A stretch of 64,000 nucleotides of DNA from Volvariella volvacea V23 (taxonomy: Eukaryota > Basidiomycota > Agaricomycetes > Agaricales > Pluteaceae): the NCBI GenBank assembly GCA_000349905.1, contig KB722749.1, forward strand, positions 78,108-142,107, in the 5' to 3' direction. Shown here one piece after another: positions 46,114-57,272 of the stretch. Positions within the stretch are counted from its first letter, which is position 1; every line of letters begins with the position of its first letter. The notes under the pieces were generated by a model, which was given only the letters and a program-made list of their open reading frames with translations, was not told where the DNA came from and made no database searches. A program made the translations under genes and the position numbers.

Positions 46114-47568
46114 CTATATATGGGGTATAAAGTCCGTCCACCTCACATTCTGGTAGGCGGAGTCGGGTAAATCACGAAGAGTGAAGAAGGCAAGGAAGAG
46201 AAGTACGATGCGAGCGGCGAGATAGAGGGGAGGGCCAACAAAAAGCGTGACAAGGAGAAGCATATTATCAGTGTATTCTGTGTCTAGGGCGGCTCCGACT
46301 GTTAAAAAGACGGGAACAATAGCGACGACGAGTGAAGACGCCCTCCAAAGCCAGAGTTCTGTGAGTGTCGGAAACCGAAAGTTCCAGCCAATGAGGTGAA
46401 TCGCACCAAAAACGACGCCGATCACGGAACCAAGGATAATTGCGAGGTGTGTATCGTGATTGCTCATCGATGCTGCATTAAACGGATGGACACTCGTCGG
46501 TCTGTTCTCCGTGTTGACATCCGTCATTGTGTCCCAGAGAGGACCAAAGACGACCAAGAACGATCCAACAATCACCCTGTCCCAGATCGCCCTCATCACA
46601 CCACGTCGTCGGAGAGACTCTTTCCAACTCTCCTTCATGTCCTCCCAAGTATCCTGGCACGCCTCACCCACACATTCACTCACACTACTCCAAATCCTTG
46701 AATACCACGCCCCCTTCCACTCCTTTATCTGGCTCCCATCCGCCGGCTCATCGACCTTCGAAAGCGGCCCATCCACCCGAATGCCATTCTCATCGAAATA
46801 GATTGGATATCCGATGTTCAATGGCTTATTCCACCATAATCCGTACGTAATCACATTCAGAGTGGCAAATGCAAGGGTCACCAGCTCGATTTCAGTGAGA
46901 ACTAGGCCTTCAACACGACGAGCGATGCACTGTGCGACGAACCACGTGGTTTGGATAACGACGAGGGCTTTTGCGAGAAAGTCTCCTTTTCCGTGGTCCT
47001 GGATTTCCTTCTCTGGGATATATGGTATCTTCATTTTGGTCAGGTCATCGGGATTGCACACCACCTCGTAGACCAACTTTCCCTCTACCTCTTTTTGCCG
47101 CACCAAGCCACCCATCTGGATAAAGAATCCATGAGTTTTCGTCCACTTGCGATCTTTTGTGGTTTAATCACAGTAGTAAAAAGGCACCCACAATAACTTA
47201 CGACTGTTTCCCTCTGCGATTCGTCGAGCCATTATCCTCTGCCTGATAGCCCACATTATCACCATCTCAGGAGCAGCCAATGCATACAACGTCGTCCGAA
47301 GTTTCAGCCATGTCACTTTTGCCCCAGAATCTTCTTGGTCTGGTATGTTATGATGTATGGAAATGTAAGTGCACAGAAGAATTACCCCGATGCAGCTATA
47401 CAGGATATCGAAGATCGTCCGAGTCCGGGCGGGATCGCATTGAGACGCCGTTACGGCAGCAGCGATGGCGCAGACGGGGCTTGGGATAGTAGTGCCAGGA
47501 ATAGCAACGGATATAGGAGAGGCGAGAGATCGCGCAAAGGCGACAAGGAATAGGCTTGCAAGGAACAT
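46114..47568 (-). CDS. Array copy 11: two-exon multi-pass membrane protein, 468 aa
   Basis: On the minus strand, exon 1 is 47568-47202 and exon 2 is 47153-46114. The intron is 48 nt (GTAAGT..TTTGTGGTTTAATCACAAAAG region). The junction codon gives His, so the block reads HRKWTKTHGFF in place of DRGWTxTHGFF. RQRIMARR replaces RQWIMARR. DSGAKVTW lacks the tryptophan of the usual DSWAKVTW. The middle of exon 2 has the long form (RRRGVMRAIWDRVIVGSFLVVF), as in copy 7, and the end is WTDFIPHI. No good promoter element is found upstream. It is the last minus-strand copy. The 11-kb gap to copy 12 holds unrelated genes. Confidence 0.88.
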
Positions 47569-48014
47569 GAGATTGGTGATTGTTAGGTGCTGAGTTTACT
47601 GATAATCGAGTCAGTGTTTGATTTGTCTGGATATAGACAAGGCCGCATTGATTCCATCCCTAGCGCCTGATTTGGCAGAGTATCTTGGTAAAATCCTCGT
47701 TTGTGACCTATGATCTTGTCCTCTCGTGGGACTATGAGTCTCACATAAAAGTGCTTCGTGACAGTCTTATATCGTTGCAATCTCTATCTCTGTATACATT
47801 TCCTCGCTGTACAGTTAAAGGACAGTATCCTGTTTTACAATCTCCAGAGAGTGAGAGCAATTTTAATCTGAGAATACAAAGCCCCTGATTATAAATTGGC
47901 GCTATTGCTAGTACAAACTAAAGGACGATGCTGATTCCAAAAGTCTAAAAAAATGACAACGTAATTATATGCCCATCATAGAGAGAATCCGAGATTAGTG
48001 GGATATTTTAATGC
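47569..48014. other. Intergenic region
   Basis: This is the upstream region of array copy 11 and the 3' flank of the F-box gene. Nothing further is seen. Confidence 0.5.
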
Positions 48015-49655
48015 CTAGAAACCTAGCAAAAGGTTGTCAATCCCAGAAGAACAGAAAATGTAATTCGCACATGCCATTGTCTCGATCTTGTATCCCTTTT
48101 TCCTCATGTCCCTTATCCTCGCCTTATCGAAAGGATTTTTGCACTCCACGAATCTGATCTTAACCACCTCGACCAAGGTTCGCCCAAGTCGCCCATCTCC
48201 CTGCATTCGTTTTTGTACCATTGCACTCCCCAACCCATCTGATGTCTCGCACCGGGTAAGCATCAACTCCTTCAACGAAGGAAAGAGCCCCATAGCTAAC
48301 AACGCAATGACCACATTCCCTACGTTCGCCTTGATCTTCAACCTCTCAACATTCTGCAACCCAGACATAGTGAGGTACTTGACCACAGGTTCTTCCTCCA
48401 ATGGCGACCACGAATCCGACGCAGAAATTGTAAACGAAGTGATGTTACACTGGGAGCGTTCTAGGAACTCATCGAAATCGATCATGTCTGGATCGTGTAC
48501 CTCGAGAGGATAGACGAGGTGAATAGTTTTGAGCGCCGGGGTAGTGATGTATGCTATGATGTTCGGCACTTGTCCAGAATCGAACTCGAGCGTATGCAAC
48601 TTAGGCAGGAGAACGGGTCCAACATTACGATCAATCCTCGGCCCCGGGCCTGGGATATATCCATACTCGTATCGCAGGACCTGGAGCTCTTGAAGGAGTG
48701 GCAAGACCGGAGTGAACATAAGTGGAGTTGACTGCGCGATTTGGAGGTGGGTGAGCCGAGACCAGAATTTGAATGTTTTAAGGGATTTTAAACCCCAGAC
48801 GCCGATGTCTTTGAGTGCAGGAGAAGTGGATAGAGTGCTGATAATTTCGTCGAATCCTGGGTATTCCGAGCCATCTATTCCTAGGTGTAAAATCTCTAAC
48901 ATTCTTGCCGCCCCAGGTTTGACTCGATTACGATCTAGTAAAGGGTTATTCTCGATTGATGGGATCTCGAGGTTGATTCCTCTCCACCGGTGGATGTGAT
49001 CGACAAATGCAGAAAGAGCAATTCGCAGGCCTCCTTCCTCAACCATTCGAACACCCCAAGGGTATTTGACAGAGAGTGTAAGTGGGGTCGTCGGACCGGA
49101 GCGGATGAGATAGAGTTCTGCCAAGCGTGCTTGAGACACTCCAGGCATATACAATCGAATTGTTGACCAGAGAGTGGGCATACGGCAAACGATACCACGC
49201 CAGGTGGAGCACACCTGACCGAGGAATAGTGGATTCAAATCGAGTCGATAATTGACCCTTGGTTGTGGATGTAATTCCTCGCCGAGGCCGATTGAAGACG
49301 CAGGAACTGCTGCGAAGCCGAAGATGCAGCGCAGCACCTCATCAGGTAAGCTATTGATTTGTCCAGATGGCAGCACATATGAATCGAAGTATTCTGGGAA
49401 TGTAAACTCGGGGATGAAGTCCCTAGATGGCGTTCCGGGAAATTTTAACTCATAATTTGGGATGTGTACCGTCCAAAAGGCGCGCTCTGAGTGGATTTCG
49501 AAAGGCTTGGAAGGGTGGGTGATGGAGAGCTTTTTAGTGGCTTCGAGACTGTAAGGCAGGTCCTCTTGGCTGAACTCTGCGCCATACCAAGTCATTGGTG
49601 GGCCACCAATGCGCCTGTGGAAGGTATCGCTGATGAGTCGCCTGAATAGCCGCAT
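48015..49655 (-). CDS. F-box-like protein 1, 546 aa
   Basis: This is a single-exon gene. Residues about 100-165 form an F-box-like domain: INSLPDEVLRCIFGFAAV, a loop, then LFLGQVCSTWRGIVCRMPTLW, the usual Cys-Trp helix. F-box proteins link substrates to Skp1/Cul1 ubiquitin ligases. The C-terminal 350 residues are leucine-rich, with repeated short amphipathic units (for example LTHLQIAQSTPL, LPLLQELQVLRYEYG, LPKLHTLEFDSG), a degenerate leucine-rich-repeat layout typical of basidiomycete F-box families. The N-terminus carries TWYGAEFSQEDLPYSLEATKKL, which is shared with the neighbour at 50.4 kb. The start at 49655 is the first ATG and fits the alignment with that paralogue. Its target is unknown. 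Confidence 0.85.
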   Translation of the reverse strand: MRLFRRLISDTFHRRIGGPPMTWYGAEFSQEDLPYSLEATKKLSITHPSKPFEIHSERAFWTVHIPNYELKFPGTPSRDFIPEFTFPEYFDSYVLPSGQINSLPDEVLRCIFGFAAVPASSIGLGEELHPQPRVNYRLDLNPLFLGQVCSTWRGIVCRMPTLWSTIRLYMPGVSQARLAELYLIRSGPTTPLTLSVKYPWGVRMVEEGGLRIALSAFVDHIHRWRGINLEIPSIENNPLLDRNRVKPGAARMLEILHLGIDGSEYPGFDEIISTLSTSPALKDIGVWGLKSLKTFKFWSRLTHLQIAQSTPLMFTPVLPLLQELQVLRYEYGYIPGPGPRIDRNVGPVLLPKLHTLEFDSGQVPNIIAYITTPALKTIHLVYPLEVHDPDMIDFDEFLERSQCNITSFTISASDSWSPLEEEPVVKYLTMSGLQNVERLKIKANVGNVVIALLAMGLFPSLKELMLTRCETSDGLGSAMVQKRMQGDGRLGRTLVEVVKIRFVECKNPFDKARIRDMRKKGYKIETMACANYIFCSSGIDNLLLGF

Positions 49656-50412
49656 GGTGAATTTAGCTCTCTGGTGTCGTTCAGTTGAGGTGAACAGCGG
49701 GCGGGAGGAGGTCAGACTAGGTCGCTGCCTGGAGCGAGTGCCTTATATGTGTGCACCGCCTACACATGGGCTACCAGGTCTGTTTACTTGAATTGGCAAC
49801 GGCAACGGATGCCACTACCTCAGAATGAAAGGGTACGCATTGCCACTATGATTCAATATGCCATGTACCCAATCCGGTATCTATTTCAACACCGTCGCCT
49901 TGATTGAAAGCTGAGATTAGGGTCGATATCAATAGAGTTTGATAAAGCACACCTGAAGGTGACTCGATATGTGAATGGTGCTTTCACTGAATGTATCCAA
50001 CTCCCTAGAGCTCCATGCCGCACGTGGAAATGCAACTCATGTCACCGGCCACATCGTGCCCAATGCGTTCCTCACTTCCAAGCGCGAATGTTCAGGGTGC
50101 ATAAACCCACCTGCACCACATTCCCAATGAGTGTGTCTTGTTTAATACTTGATTTCGGTGTTCATCTAGCCACAAGGAGTCGTTGATGTTGAAAGTTAAG
50201 AGGGAAAATCAATTTTCATTCTAACGGCAATTTCCGAGAATATAGATTTTACTAGGTGTTTCAAGTTATGATGCATACAATACAGGAGAAAGACAAGTCG
50301 AAAGAATTAAATGCAGTTTTTCAGGGGGTTTTCGCAATATTCAATACAACATTCAACAAGAATCGTACATAGTAGGAGAATGATGTTTCCTTCAGTTACT
50401 ATGAAAGCATCG
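49656..50412. other. Intergenic region between the two F-box genes
   Basis: It contains the promoter of F-box gene 1 and the 3' flank of F-box gene 2. No gene is seen. Confidence 0.5.
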
Positions 50413-52026
50413 TCAACAAGCTGTTTCTTCCAATGGACAAGTGCTACTCACCATCAACTCCACTCTGTGTCCTTTCATTTGCAAGTTCGTGATCACCACT
50501 TGGTCGATGACATTCCGACCACTCAGAAGTCCAACTCTAATCACCTCCATAGGTGGCATTTTCCACTTTTCCTCGCCCCTCATTCGCTTCTGAACCATTA
50601 TGCCAACCCTCCCGTCAGTTGTGTCACATCGAGGTAGCGCCATCTCCCTCAATTGTGGGAATAATCCTGCACCCAATACGGCGAGTATAATATCGTCAAT
50701 GTTGATGCTGAGTCTTAAGATCTCGATTTTCTGGAGCCCTTTGAGACTGAAGTATTGAAGAATAGGCTCTCGATGTCTTTCTGTTTCGGTGCATTGCGTC
50801 GACAGTGTAAAAGAAGTGAGATTACACGCAGAACGGGTCAGAAAATCGTGCAATTTGATTTCACCGGGGTCTTGTACCCTGTCGTAATAGTTTAAGTGAA
50901 GTTCTTGAAGTGCTGGAGCAGTGATGTGCATCAGAATATTTGATACCTCACAGCCCTCGAGCTCGATGCTGCGCAATTTCGGTAAAGTGGCTTCTTGTTC
51001 TGGGTCAATGTCAAGGAATTCGGTAATATAGAAATGGCAGCGTAACGCTTGCAATTCTCCGAGAAGTGGCAAAACAGGGGCCCAATTATCAGGAATAACA
51101 TTGGTGAGTTGAAGACGCGTAAGTCGAGTCCAAAATGCGAGTTCCTCCACTTGGTCCAGTCGGCCAAAGCTAGCATCCCTAAGAACAGGAGAGGTCCCGA
51201 GGCATGCCACAACTTGATTGACCCACTCTTGCTTCCAGCCCATAAGATCCAAATGGGCAATCTCCAAAATTCTTACCGCTCCAGGTTCGACTAGTTGGAG
51301 GTCCAATAAAGGGTTACGGTCTCCCATTGAGAAAATCTTGAAGTAGATGCCCCTCCAGCGGTGGATTTGCTCCACAAAGGACGAAAGAGCGATATGGATG
51401 CCTTCATCCTGAGAGGGTACGCCTACTGGGTCCATCATGGATTGCTGAATTGAGAGAGTGAGCGGGGCATGTTGACCAGATCGTACGAGGTACAGCTCAG
51501 CCAAACGTGCTTGTCCCACCCTGGGACTTTGAAGGCGGATCGTCGACCAGAGCTTGGGCATGGAACAGACAATCTCACGCCAATGGTGGCACACTTGACC
51601 GAGCAGCAACGGGTTCAAATCGAGTCTGCATTGGAGTTTTCGTACGCGTTGTGCCACCTGGGGTATGACGCGAATTGGAGAAACGAGTGTGGCATAGCCC
51701 AGGATATAGCTGAGGACTTCCACTGGCAGATTGTTTATGGATACAACGGAAGATGCGGGCCGAGTTTGGGGGTTGGAGAATGGCCAGCCAATGACAAGAG
51801 TTCGGGAGAGGCGGTTGAGGTATCTCGACGTATCCTTTGGAATGTGTTTATCCCAGAACGATCGCTCGGTAAGGGGGCTCGCGGGCTTGTATGGATGAGT
51901 GACGGCGAGGGTTCGTGTGGCATCTGAGTCGTATGGTAGGTCCTCTTGCTTGAACTCGGCACCATACCACGTCTTGGGAAGATCTACGAAGTTCGCATAG
52001 AAGAAATCATCGACGAGTCGCGACAT
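50413..52026 (-). CDS. F-box-like protein 2, 537 aa
   Basis: This is a paralogue of the gene at 48.0-49.7 kb, in the same orientation, and also single-exon. It shares the N-terminal KTWYGAEFKQEDLPYDSDAT motif, the F-box region (INNLPVEVLSYILGYA; LLLGQVCHHWREIVCSMPKLW, about residues 100-170) and the following LARLAELYLVRSG helix. It keeps the leucine-rich C-terminal part. Similarity is highest in the N-terminal third and lower in the C-terminal third, as expected if the substrate-binding side changes faster. A TATATATA stretch lies at 52099-52106, about 75 nt upstream. It probably acts in an SCF-type ubiquitin ligase, with an unknown target. Confidence 0.85.
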   Translation of the reverse strand: MSRLVDDFFYANFVDLPKTWYGAEFKQEDLPYDSDATRTLAVTHPYKPASPLTERSFWDKHIPKDTSRYLNRLSRTLVIGWPFSNPQTRPASSVVSINNLPVEVLSYILGYATLVSPIRVIPQVAQRVRKLQCRLDLNPLLLGQVCHHWREIVCSMPKLWSTIRLQSPRVGQARLAELYLVRSGQHAPLTLSIQQSMMDPVGVPSQDEGIHIALSSFVEQIHRWRGIYFKIFSMGDRNPLLDLQLVEPGAVRILEIAHLDLMGWKQEWVNQVVACLGTSPVLRDASFGRLDQVEELAFWTRLTRLQLTNVIPDNWAPVLPLLGELQALRCHFYITEFLDIDPEQEATLPKLRSIELEGCEVSNILMHITAPALQELHLNYYDRVQDPGEIKLHDFLTRSACNLTSFTLSTQCTETERHREPILQYFSLKGLQKIEILRLSINIDDIILAVLGAGLFPQLREMALPRCDTTDGRVGIMVQKRMRGEEKWKMPPMEVIRVGLLSGRNVIDQVVITNLQMKGHRVELMVSSTCPLEETAC

Positions 52027-52098
52027 TGCAGTGTGTACGTTCTGCTTGATGGATGACGATAGTGAAGAGCTTATTGGGCCTCCCTGATTGATTATCGT

Positions 52099-52106
52099 TA
52101 TATATA
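52099..52106 (-). promoter_or_regulatory. TATA-like box of F-box gene 2
   Basis: TATATATA on the minus strand, about 73 nt before the ATG at 52026. Confidence 0.5.
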
Positions 52107-52527
52107 CCCTCTAAGCCAGGGACTGATTCCACGTTGTATCAGGCCACCGACTTCTATTGCTTGAAATGGAAACCATCCACATTGATGCCCTTGGGCGCAT
52201 TGGGCAGAAGCCTGGGGTGTCCGCCGCATTGAGTCCAAGCGCATAGCTCGGGGTTGCTTCGTGCCAACACGAGTAATGACACTTTTACATAATTGCACAA
52301 ACAATTTGAAATGCGACAACTGGAGCTGGGATTGGAGCACGTTTGACATCCACTGTTGGTGGGAGAAAAGGTTAAGCTCGACGCGTCGCAGGTGGGTACG
52401 CGATCATCAAATTACGTACGCGAACGCGTGTGGCTAATCCAAACATCTTGCGCAAACCCATGTTGAACTTCGTCTGCACTCATCCCCACCCCCACTCCCA
52501 GCCCTCCAGTTGCGGTATCTGTTTGAA
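52107..52527. other. Divergent intergenic region
   Basis: It lies between the F-box gene and the plus-strand gene at 52528. No further gene is seen. Confidence 0.5.
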
Positions 52528-54072
52528 ATGCTGGCGGCTGTGACACCGCGTGAAGATGTGAGAGAGCGAACTATGCCACATCAGGAAGCAGAACCGAATC
52601 TGGGAGCTACGGACGAGTTGGATCCGAACGACTTCTTTATGGACCGCCAGAACCAGGAAGTACTTTTGAATAGTCGTCAAAGTGACGCGTCAGACGCGTC
52701 AAATGAGATTGGCGTGAACTCCTTCGCCTCAATCGATGTGGATGCTGGGGGCGACAGGAAGGACGCCAGAGGAGCCATAAGTGAAGTTGGAATAGCAGTA
52801 GACAAGCCTGCAAACTATCTGGTACATTTCTTTGTAATGTGTTGTTAATTCCTCATCCATGCAAACATGGAACTAGAAGCAAAGCCCTGGTCCTGATGGC
52901 GTGCCGCTATCCCAAGCCATGGTAGAACCGGTAGGTCTAGCTCACCCAGTCGTTAAAGCCCTTCATTGAGACCCTCGTCAACATTCAGAAAAGAGAGCCC
53001 ACGACCACTATGCTCGTCAAAGCAGAACCTGACCCCGAAATGGATCTCCTTAGGCTTCGAGCTCTGGAAAACGTAAGCTACCTAAGCCCGTTGCACTGAC
53101 CCACTCGATTCACCGATTCATTAGCCAGACGTCAAGATTAAGAAGGAATTATGTCTCGCAGATGAGACCATCATTGCTCGTATCCATTCCATAGGCTTTG
53201 ACAGGTACCCCATCCCACTCTCTCAAGAGATTCGGGATTGCACCGTCACCCGGGCTTGGATGTCGTCAAAGTACGGTGGTAGTCAACCGAGCACCTTCCC
53301 CGCCATCGATACGACCAAATTCACGCATGGGATGAACGACTTTGCGTACATTACCTTTGATTATAACCCCCATGCGCCGAAACACCCTGGTGATCCGGGG
53401 TTGCTATTTACTTCGGGGATCATAAGAGGAGCTTCACCGGAGTCTCCGTACAGATTGTTTGTGAGGCTGAACTCGAACAAGTGGAAGTACCTGGGGCATT
53501 ATAAGTTTTCTGATGCGGTTCCATTAACTCGCGATGAATGGAATCAACAATCCGACGATGTAAGCATGATTTCGCTGCGTGCTCGCACAGCGATACTTAT
53601 ATCAAGCAGTTCAAATCCCATTGGGCAATTCATATCAATAAGAAGAAATGGGGACATCACGTTAGAGTTCGTGTTGCGCTTCGAAATCGCTTGGGTCGTG
53701 AGCCAACCGCTGAAGAAGTGGAACAAGCAGCGGAGGGTCGACCTATCAATGTCACTTCCCAAGATATTGAGCGAGACTTTGCTGCAGGTTTAGAGGTGAG
53801 TTCGTGCTCAATTCAATTTTACCCACACAAATGGTTATTGTTTCCATGTACAGTCGCTACGAGTCCATTGTATGAAATGCGTAGATTACGACAAGAAATT
53901 CCAAAAAGAAATATATGACGCTCTGAAACAGAAGGACTCGAGCACCAAGAGTACGGCGGAAAAAAGGAAAGCAGATGGTAGTGGCAATACAAGAAATACA
54001 AGGTCTAAGAGACAGAGACGAGCAGCAGATAATGACGGTGATGACCCAAAGGACGAGGACCATGAAGGTTAG
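52528..54072 (+). CDS. Six-exon gene of an uncharacterised fungal family, 423 aa
   Basis: Exons are 52528-52821, 52877-52930, 52989-53072, 53125-53559, 53610-53795 and 53854-54072. All introns are in phase 0 with GT..AG ends. Residues 1-140 are acidic, polar and probably disordered (SDASDASNEIGVNSFAS). The core is about residues 150-345. It has FPAIDTTKFTHGMNDFAYI, NPHAPKHPGDPGLLFTSG, a WKYLGHYKFSDAVPLT strand pair, then WAIHINKKKWGHHVRVRVAL and a helix. The tail has CMKCVDYDKKF and a very basic segment (KRKADGSGNTRNTRSKRQRR), a likely nuclear signal. The core resembles the basidiomycete proteins I remember as DUF6697, and that assignment is tentative. The donor of exon 2 could also be nine bases earlier. 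Exons 1-2 are less certain than exons 3-6. Confidence 0.75.
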
Positions 54073-54079
54073 AATGTCT

Positions 54080-55103
54080 AGGGCTGATACACAGTTTTGC
54101 TCTAGTCCTCTTTGATCGCATAATATACTTGATTCGTGATAGAGCCCGCCAAAGGATTCAAAGCTCAACCGGCACGTACCAGTAGTGAATCACGTGAATT
54201 ATGCTCAATCCGAATGCCTAGCTTGTCCATTTAAAACGCCCTCCCATACGCCATGTCGCTAGCCTATGACCAACGTCCCCCACCATCAAGTTAGTTACTT
54301 GAATCCTCAACAACTTCATAACCGAACAACAGCTTGGGACCCTCAAAGACCTCAACACCAGCAAATTCTTCCCAGAGTACCTTCGCTGCAGAGTAGTTCT
54401 CAACGTCAGTAGATGACAATAATCCGACGAGTCAAACCAGAGTCGGAGCTCTCGAAGCTTCGTCTCGCCATAGTCAGTCAGTACGACTCGGAGGGTATCG
54501 TGAACATAGCTGGCGACGTTCCGATTTAGGTCACCTGCTATGTATTCAAACTTGGGCTAGGGGGATGGTTGAACGCCAACAAAAATCCTACGAGTTTGGT
54601 TCTAAAATACCCACAAAGGCCATGTTGCTGGTCGATCGCTAGCATCCAGCACCTTCTAATTAGCAATCCGACCCCTCAATAGCTACTTTACGGTGATGAA
54701 CAATTGCGCAAGGCTGGGAAGATCGTTCGATCTGAAGTCGAATCTCCTGTCACAAGAACTGGTTCTAGGGACGTGAAAGAGGCCAGATGGTATTCCGTAG
54801 ATCAAAGGTGGTAAGGTGAGCACGGACGGTCAGTTGTGTAACGTAGTCGTACTCAAGGTTGTGTGTCCAGTTAAGGATAGCATTTGAGTGGGTATTTGTC
54901 TTTGGGTTAATATAGAGGAAGCGTGGAAGCCTTCGAGATACTATACGTGCCTTGTGCGACTGATTTCCAGTTGCAATGAAGCTCAAGTGGGGGCAGAACC
55001 AGACCAAGCACGTGCATGATGATCGTCACCGTCATCCCTGTAATTCCAGCTTCCTCCCCCTTGACACTTCTTCTCATGACCCTCGAGAGCAAATCGGAAG
55101 GAG
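54080..55103. other. Region with one gene relic
   Basis: Apart from the minus-strand relic at 54291-54540, no gene is supported. The minus-strand frame at 54907-55209 runs into the MITE. Confidence 0.45.
54291..54540 (-). pseudogene. 3'-end relic of an unrecognised gene
   Basis: The minus strand encodes YVHDTLRVVLTDYGETK followed by LRELRLWFDSSDY. After a frame change, ENYSAAKVLWEEFAGVEVFEG and PKLLFGYEVVEDSSN lead to a stop. The two parts look coding and contiguous in an ancestral frame, but no intron fits between them. The upstream part is lost. The style is that of the C-terminal region of basidiomycete F-box-type proteins, but I cannot assign a family. Confidence 0.45.
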
Positions 55104-55111
55104 ACCGCAAG
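55104..55111. repeat. Left target-site duplication of the MITE
   Basis: ACCGCAAG, an exact match to 55305-55312. Confidence 0.85.
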
Positions 55112-55304
55112 TAGGGCTCCGTAAGAAACGTTAGCGCCCATGTAAGAAACTCATTAAATCGAGAAGTATCCAATCTTTTGCAAAACTGATGCATCTTGCA
55201 TATCCACACGAAGGATTACTAACTCTGAACAAACGTTTGTTCCAAAAGTCCTTAATTCAAGAAGAGTTTCCTACATGGGCGCTAACGTTTCTTACGGAGC
55301 CCTA
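55112..55304. mobile_element. 193-bp hAT-like MITE
   Basis: The ends are long terminal inverted repeats of about 41 bp. TAGGGCTCCGTAAGAAACGT and onward at 55112-55152 are mirrored at 55264-55304 by the reverse complement with one mismatch. The element is flanked on both sides by ACCGCAAG, a perfect 8-bp target duplication. An 8-bp duplication with TAGGG-type ends is characteristic of hAT transposons. At 193 bp there is no room for a transposase, so this is a non-autonomous miniature element moved by a source elsewhere in the genome. The almost perfect arms and target duplication indicate a recent insertion. It sits in intergenic DNA. Confidence 0.88.
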
Positions 55305-55312
55305 ACCGCAAG
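55305..55312. repeat. Right target-site duplication of the MITE
   Basis: ACCGCAAG, identical to the left copy. Confidence 0.85.
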
Positions 55313-56191
55313 ATCGGATTCCCGGCGGAAGGACCTGGTTATGGTCGTAACGCACTATATTTCAGGCCTTTAATCCGTATCTCTTGTTTCTTGAGGCCAG
55401 GGAAAGTCTTGTGGTGGTCCTTCCGTAGCGTCTTCAGTTCCAATAGGGCTGCATTACTTTGGAGATAGCGATGAAGTTGAGATTCCTTGACACCCAACGC
55501 CCGACGCCGCTCACCGACGCGGACAAAATTTCTATTTACCTTTGTTTGCATCGCAACCGCCACACCTCCTGACAGCCATTCCAGCGCTTCCAGTGACCAG
55601 CAAGAATGGTGGCAATTTCAGCCCTCATGAAACGCAATGAACCGCATTACTCCACCTCGAACATCCCAGGCATCCTAGAGTGCTGTGTCGACCAGCTATG
55701 GTGATAGTCCGACAAGAGAGGAGATGCGTGTCGATGGAGTGGATCATGGCCAAGTCTCCCCGAAGAAATCTTCTCGACGGTTCGCCCAGTAAGCTCGAGG
55801 GCGGTAATTGCACCATTTTGACCCCAGAAACCCAGCCTGTGTCTGTTGATCCTCGTTTACCTGCCCCTGATTTCATTTACTGTCCCTGCCTCCGACTTCA
55901 CACGAGCATTTTGGGGGCTGGGAAACTTCATTTGACACACCATCACCGCATCCCATCATCCGGAACTGAGGCTATGGTAATTCATCTCATGTCATTTCTC
56001 CAAGTCCCGCACTGATTGCCACCGTCCCGTTTCTTTCTGAATTTTTCTCAATTCTCGCATCTTCTTCGCGCGCTTTTTGCTGGGTCTAGAGCTGGTCCAT
56101 CAAGTCCATGACATTCACCGCCACTGCGAGGCCGAGGCCTCAGTCTTATCGTGTGCAGTAACCGCCAGGTGGCCAAGACGAAGATAAAGAA
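55313..56191. other. Intergenic region upstream of the transporter
   Basis: No gene is supported. AGGTGGCCAAGA occurs at about 56167-56178, resembling the array promoter element by chance or by common use. Confidence 0.45.
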
Positions 56192-56199
56192 TATATAAA
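56192..56199 (+). promoter_or_regulatory. TATA box of the Ato-family transporter
   Basis: TATATAAA, about 190 nt before the ATG at 56384. The long 5' UTR is CA-rich (ACACAACAACAC), as is common for strongly expressed fungal genes. Confidence 0.55.
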
Positions 56200-56383
56200 C
56201 ACGAGTGATGGTGCGGATATAGTCCCTTTCCAACACATACACAGTTCGTTCAACATCTGCGCTTCTCCCTTGATACTTTCCACACAACAACACATCTCCT
56301 CTACACATCCCATTTCGCCTACTTCCGCAATTACTACACCAACACCTCACTCAGTAGCGAAAAGGGATACACACAATAACAAC

Positions 56384-57272
56384 ATGACCGACAGATTCGA
56401 CGTCGAAAGCCACCATACACACGTCGACAACAGTCATACACCCGTGATGAGCACCAAAGACCACAACCACTCTTATCACGAGTACCCTGCCCCACCCCCA
56501 CCCCCACCTCAACCTCGAATGGCCAATCCAGGACCTGCGTACGTTGTCTATTTTTATACCGCCTAGACCTCTCTCTTACATTCTGCGGTTGAATAGTGGA
56601 CTTTTGTCCTTTGCAGCCTCGACATGGTTGTTATCCATGTACAACATGAATGCGGCTGATGTCCACACACCAAATCTGATATTGGGAATGGGTGTCTTCT
56701 GTGGTGGATTACTTCAGTTCGTGGCTGGGTTATTAGAGTACCCATATGGTGATCTATTCAGTGCAACTGGTGAGTCTTCGTTCATTGTCATATCCTGCAG
56801 ATCGACTAAATGAAATTGTCTCTAGCTTTCTCGTTATATGGTGCTTTCTGGATGTCATATTCCTTGATTTACATCCCAGGAACTGGTATTCTTGCCGCCT
56901 ACACCGATCCCCACGAGTTCAGCAACGCAATGGGTCTCTTCTTGATCGTATGGATGATCGTCACCATCGTCTTCTGGTGTGTACCCCCTCCTTCTTCAAA
57001 CCCTTCAACGACTGACGAAGATGTTCCCCACTATTAGGTTCACTGTCATAAAGCGCCATCTTGCACTCTCAGTCCTCCTCACCTGCCTCGTCATGTCTCT
57101 CATGACACTTGCCATCGGCGAGTTCACTGGTAGAGCAGTATTTGACAAGGTTGGAGGTGCATTCGGAATGGTCGTTGGAGTGATCGCATTCTATCTCGCC
57201 CTGAGCGAGCTGCTTAAACCTGATGAGCATGCGATCTTCCACCTTCCTCAAGGTGAACGGACTCACTGGTAA
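56384..57272 (+). CDS. GPR1/FUN34/YaaH (AceTr) family membrane transporter, 237 aa
   Basis: Exons are 56384-56538, 56597-56769, 56826-56976 and 57038-57272. The three introns are 49-61 nt, and the translation joins smoothly. After a polar, His-rich and Pro-rich N-terminus (about 48 residues, PAPPPPPPQP) comes the family signature NPGPAGLLSFAAST, split by intron 1. Six hydrophobic helices follow, including LILGMGVFCGGLLQFVAGLLE, ALYGAFWMSYSLIYIPGTG-type sequence, GLFLIVWMIVTIVFW and a final helix ending LALSELLKP. The GLLEYPYGDLFSAT stretch is typical. Family members (Ato1/Ady2, Gpr1) move acetate, and possibly ammonium, across the plasma membrane and respond to carbon source. Substrate assignment within the family is uncertain. 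The gene is intact and not part of the array. Confidence 0.9.

Noticed and set aside
48088..48513. Plus-strand open frame of 141 codons
   Set aside because: It is antisense to F-box gene 1, with no splice sites, promoter or conservation with the second F-box gene.
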